From Polyangiaceae bacterium (GTDB taxonomy: Bacteria; Myxococcota_A; Polyangia; Polyangiales; Polyangiaceae): DNA of 64,000 nt. Position 1 is the first letter of the stretch. Each line of letters begins with the position of its first letter. The stretch covers positions 434,001 through 498,000 of the forward strand of contig JADJRH010000002.1 of the NCBI GenBank assembly GCA_016712345.1, written 5' to 3'. The position numbers and the translations under genes are program-made. Below are positions 61,350 to 64,000 of the stretch, piece after piece. The notes below the pieces were generated by a model, which was not told the origin of the DNA, did no database searches, and saw only the letters and a program-made list of their open reading frames with translations.

Positions 61350-61730
61350 ATGGCTGTCGAATACTCCTGCCTGATTGTCGAAGACTCGCCCATGATGCGG
61401 CAGCTTTTGGTCTTCGCATTGGCTCGCGTTAAAAACCTCCGCGTGACCGAAGCCGACGACGGCGTCGACGGTCTGCGCAAGCTCGCGTCAATGAAGTACG
61501 ACGTGATCATCACCGACATCAACATGCCGATCATGGACGGGCTCAAGCTCGTCAAGCGCGTCCGCAGCGACCCGGTGCACAAAGACACGCCCATCATCAT
61601 CATCACCACCGAAGGCTCTCAAGAAGACCGCCAGCGCGCCCTCCAACTCGGCGCCAATGCGTACATCACCAAGCCCATCCAGGCCCCGCAGGTGATCGCA
61701 AAAGTCAAAGAGCTTCTCAAAATAGATTAA
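61350..61730 (+). CDS. CheY-like single-domain response regulator
   Basis: A 126-residue receiver domain alone. Phospho-acceptor Asp in VIITDINMPIMDG (about residue 52), acidic pair in IVEDSPM, switch Thr in IIIITTEGS and Lys in YITKPIQAPQV. It sits directly after the GAF protein gene; in myxobacteria such pairs act in chemosensory-type or phosphorelay pathways. Confidence 0.93.
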   Translation: MAVEYSCLIVEDSPMMRQLLVFALARVKNLRVTEADDGVDGLRKLASMKYDVIITDINMPIMDGLKLVKRVRSDPVHKDTPIIIITTEGSQEDRQRALQLGANAYITKPIQAPQVIAKVKELLKID

Positions 61731-62042
61731 CGACATAAGGCCATCGTCGGCGAGCGCGGGTGCCACCTTGGCTGCCCCCCACAGGCCGCGCGCCCAAACA
61801 TTCGACACCAAATGCCACTGTGTACACAATTGCGTACACAACGCCGGCGCCGTAACAAAGCGCGCGCGTCCGCCGGGCCCCGTCCGCGAAGGGGCAAGGG
61901 AGCGAGTGACCTGTGCGCGTTCGAGCGGTGCGGTTTGGGCCCAGTGCGCCACTGTCGGCGGGGTGTGTACGCATCGCCCTTGTGTACGCGATGATGTGTA
62001 CGCAGATAAACGTGGGTGCGCGGCGCGTGCGGCGAAACGCCG
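61731..62042. other. Gene-free interval rich in GTGTAC
   Basis: No gene seen. Five GTGTAC/GCGTACAC sites between 61820 and 62001: 61820-61827, 61833 region, 61965, 61982 and 61996. They lie between convergent ends of the receiver gene and the LuxR-type gene. Confidence 0.7.
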
Positions 62043-62441
62043 CTATTTCCCAAAACAGCGCAGCACCATCGCTGCGCGCGTCTCCACGCCGAGCTTTGCA
62101 AAAATGCGCCGAAGATGCGTTGAAACCGTCCACTCGCTGATCGCGAGTTGATGGGCGATCTGCTTATTGACGAGCCCTTCTGCAACGAGCCGCGCAATCT
62201 GCGTTTCGCGCCGCGTGAGCGGCTCGCTGCTCGGCGACGGCTCCTCCGTGGCAAGGGCCGGCTCGGCCGGTACAAGGCGGTACCGACAGCCTTCCATCAT
62301 CACTTCCATCGGCCCAACCCACGTGAGGTTGGGACCGCTCGATGAATGCGCGTCGCTCAAAGAGCGATTTGCGCGATGTGTATTGGGGGACGTTGGGTGG
62401 AGACCAATCTCTCGCTCGAACGCGGAAGTCTCGAATGTCAT
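62043..62441 (-). CDS. LuxR-type helix-turn-helix regulator
   Basis: A 132-residue protein with a C-terminal GerE/LuxR DNA-binding domain at about 70-130: LTRRETQIARLVAEGLVNKQ, then AISEWTVSTHLRRIFAKLGV. The N-terminal 65 residues are not a receiver and show no domain. The ATG at 62441 is preferred as it follows GGAGGG; an upstream ATG at 62534 adds 31 residues. The 237 bases from 62442 to the next gene show no further gene. Confidence 0.85.
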   Translation of the reverse strand: MTFETSAFEREIGLHPTSPNTHRANRSLSDAHSSSGPNLTWVGPMEVMMEGCRYRLVPAEPALATEEPSPSSEPLTRRETQIARLVAEGLVNKQIAHQLAISEWTVSTHLRRIFAKLGVETRAAMVLRCFGK

Positions 62442-62678
62442 GAACCCTCCAAGTGTCACTTCCCTCTGAAACAGCCGACCAGAGAGAGTTATTGAACGAG
62501 ACGCCATGATCTCGCTCAACGCTTCCCGAATCAAGTGCGCTCATCGGTAAAAAGCGTGCCCACAAACACGGCGGGGATTTGGCGGGTTGGGGCTTCTGGG
62601 TCACCGACCCCACCACGCAACGACCGGATGCGTTTCGAACCCTGTGACGTCGTTGCGAGGTGTCGCTTCTGCGGGTGA

Positions 62679-64000
62679 TTACGCGGGGCCTTGGCCGCAC
62701 GTACCTTCAACGCACTTCGAGTCGGGATCGCAGCAATCGGCGTCGGTGGCGCACATGTCGCCGTCGGGTGAACACCCTTCGGGCTGCTCGTAACACATGC
62801 CGTCGGTGCAATTGCCGCCGCAACACTCAGAGCTGTCGGCGCACGTGTCACCCTGGTGTTTGCACGGCTCAAGAGCCCAGAAGCCGCGCATATTCAGATT
62901 GGCATCTTGGCCGGGCACCCAAAACGCCGGATGGCTCGGATCGGTTCCCGGCGTCACGTTCGCGTCTACCGCCGTGATCCAAAGCTGTTTCACCTGCGTT
63001 GAGTTGCCGGTCAAACGATTGCCGTACGTGCGGCGGCTTGTGAACACCACCCAGTTGTATCCACCGGCTTCTTCCGGCGCGAACGTTGGCTCGTAGTTTT
63101 CGTTTCGATCGCGATCGCCCGCGGCAAACGGATACGTGTCGCCGTTGGCGTTGCCCAGACGAATCTCCACGCCCGGCTGATCCATGCTCGCCATGTAGAG
63201 CCAACCCGGCCCGTAACGCGTGTCGAGCGAGCTTGGGTACACACCGCGATGGTAGGTTGCCCACGTCGTATTGGCCGCGCTCGTGGGTGAAACGCTCGGG
63301 AAACAAATCGCATTCAAGTTGGGATCCGCACCCATGGCGACGAGCGTTTGAAGACCCGACACCATGTTGGTTGCCCCATCAAAGTTGTACTTGATGAGAT
63401 CGTGTGAACCGCCGTGCGCCACCGCCGCGATCAACTTCCCAGAAGGCGAAAACGCCGGCATGTCGAGGAACACGCCATCCAGGCCCGTTCCAAGCAGCTT
63501 GGTGCCCGTTTCAGGATCCCACATACCGTCGCTTCCACCGGGTGGACCGGGCAGCGGGGCGTTGTTCTCAATCAGCACTTTGCCGTTGGGGGAGAGCGCC
63601 GGCATGGCCCAGTTGCGCACCGGTTTGCCGATGTTCGGGATGCTCAGTTGAACCTGATTGGTCAAGAGATCGTAGGTTGAAGCGAACGTATCGCCGCCGA
63701 TCACGAGCTTGTTTCCCGAAGCCGAAACCGTGTGACACGTGGAGCAATTGTCGGTCACGCCCGCTGCCGCGAGAAAGTCCTCAGGCGGTGTACCTTTGCC
63801 CGGATCAATGCGCAAAATGCGGCCAATCGAGTTTGCCCAGTAATAAACAAGGCCTCGAAGCGCGCCGGGCGCGATCGTCCACGTTTGTTTCACCACCACC
63901 GTGGCTGTTGGAGCGCCCGCCGGAAGCCTCGCAACAGTCAACTCCACTTCGGAGCCGTTGCCGCTTTCGCTGATGGTTCGCCACGTGGGCTCGTCCAGCA
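62679..64000 (-). CDS. Exported protein with haem-c motif and Cys-rich tail (cut by window)
   Basis: The frame is open through the right edge, so the N-terminus lies outside. The visible part has a CSTCH haem-c attachment site, a beta-propeller-like repeat region (PALSPNGKVLIEN, PAFSPSGKLIAAVAH, TFAPEEAGGYNWVVFTS) and a C-terminal Cys-rich module (CADSSECCGGNC, CATDADCC) like those in other myxobacterial surface proteins. A single haem could serve electron transfer, but the motif may also be coincidental. Confirming it needs the upstream sequence. Confidence 0.7.
   Translation of the reverse strand, partial: LDEPTWRTISESGNGSEVELTVARLPAGAPTATVVVKQTWTIAPGALRGLVYYWANSIGRILRIDPGKGTPPEDFLAAAGVTDNCSTCHTVSASGNKLVIGGDTFASTYDLLTNQVQLSIPNIGKPVRNWAMPALSPNGKVLIENNAPLPGPPGGSDGMWDPETGTKLLGTGLDGVFLDMPAFSPSGKLIAAVAHGGSHDLIKYNFDGATNMVSGLQTLVAMGADPNLNAICFPSVSPTSAANTTWATYHRGVYPSSLDTRYGPGWLYMASMDQPGVEIRLGNANGDTYPFAAGDRDRNENYEPTFAPEEAGGYNWVVFTSRRTYGNRLTGNSTQVKQLWITAVDANVTPGTDPSHPAFWVPGQDANLNMRGFWALEPCKHQGDTCADSSECCGGNCTDGMCYEQPEGCSPDGDMCATDADCCDPDSKCVEGTCGQGPA

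Noticed and set aside
1..64000. tRNA, rRNA or tmRNA genes
   Set aside because: No cloverleaf or conserved rRNA stretch was recognised by eye on either strand; a tRNA scan would be decisive.

Overview
The window looks like chromosomal DNA of a predatory or social Myxococcota bacterium, probably Polyangia. The inference rests on the many exported lipoproteins with Gly/Ser/Thr-rich linkers, Cys-rich exported proteins, a Ser/Thr kinase, a protein with an AgmX/PglI-type C-terminus, SpoIVB-S55, DUF4340 and DUF2169/VgrG proteins. The DNA is GC-rich, genes are dense, and stop-start overlaps (ATGA) are common. No taxonomic marker is present, so the assignment is an inference.

Layout. 1-4.5 kb: a MutS-like membrane ATPase (cut by the left edge), a pyrimidine-nucleoside phosphorylase interrupted by an in-frame TGA, and an overlapping histidine kinase/response regulator pair. 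4.6-10.7 kb (minus strand): a sigma factor, a single-pass membrane protein, a TPR-CHAT caspase-like protease and an exported subtilisin-like protein. 10.8-16.2 kb: an exported protein, then a tightly coupled SEFIR-NACHT STAND NTPase and a cytosolic pentapeptide-repeat/Ser-Thr kinase fusion, which look like an immune-type sensor and signalling pair. 16.2-29.5 kb: a VOC protein, a B12-radical SAM enzyme, a glycosyltransferase-like protein, a large subtilase with thrombospondin-3 repeats, an Rpn/PDDEXK_2 nuclease, an exported PLD protein, an Rnl2-type RNA ligase, a PhoD-like phosphatase, a damaged nucleotidyltransferase gene and a DUF3293 gene.

29.6-35.6 kb: a five-gene chain encoding a Gld-type ABC transporter (ATPase, permease, GldG-like, DUF4340, small membrane protein). 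35.6-40.3 kb: a DUF2169 protein and VgrG (type VI secretion). 40.4-49.8 kb: an AgmX/PglI-like lipoprotein, acyl-CoA dehydrogenase, a RimK-type ligase, enoyl-CoA hydratase, a DnaQ-like exonuclease, a DsbA-like lipoprotein and a receiver-domain protein. 49.8-50.6 kb: a gene-free knot of nested repeats. 50.6-64 kb: a Cys-rich lipoprotein, a beta-propeller protein, SpoIVB-S55 peptidase, a Fur-family regulator, argH, fni, a GAF protein with a CheY-like receiver, a LuxR-type regulator and an exported protein with a haem-c motif (cut by the right edge).

Two short DNA words stand out at whole-window scale. The palindrome GTGTACAC and its GTGTAC variants are greatly over-represented throughout, in coding and non-coding DNA. 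The heptamer GGGTAGA occurs about 35 times, with all but one copy before 29.1 kb. Several dispersed repeats sit at, or supply, the 3' ends of genes. The two strongest candidates for undescribed systems are the sigma/membrane protein/TPR-CHAT operon and the SEFIR-NACHT plus pentapeptide-kinase operon. All counts were made by eye.
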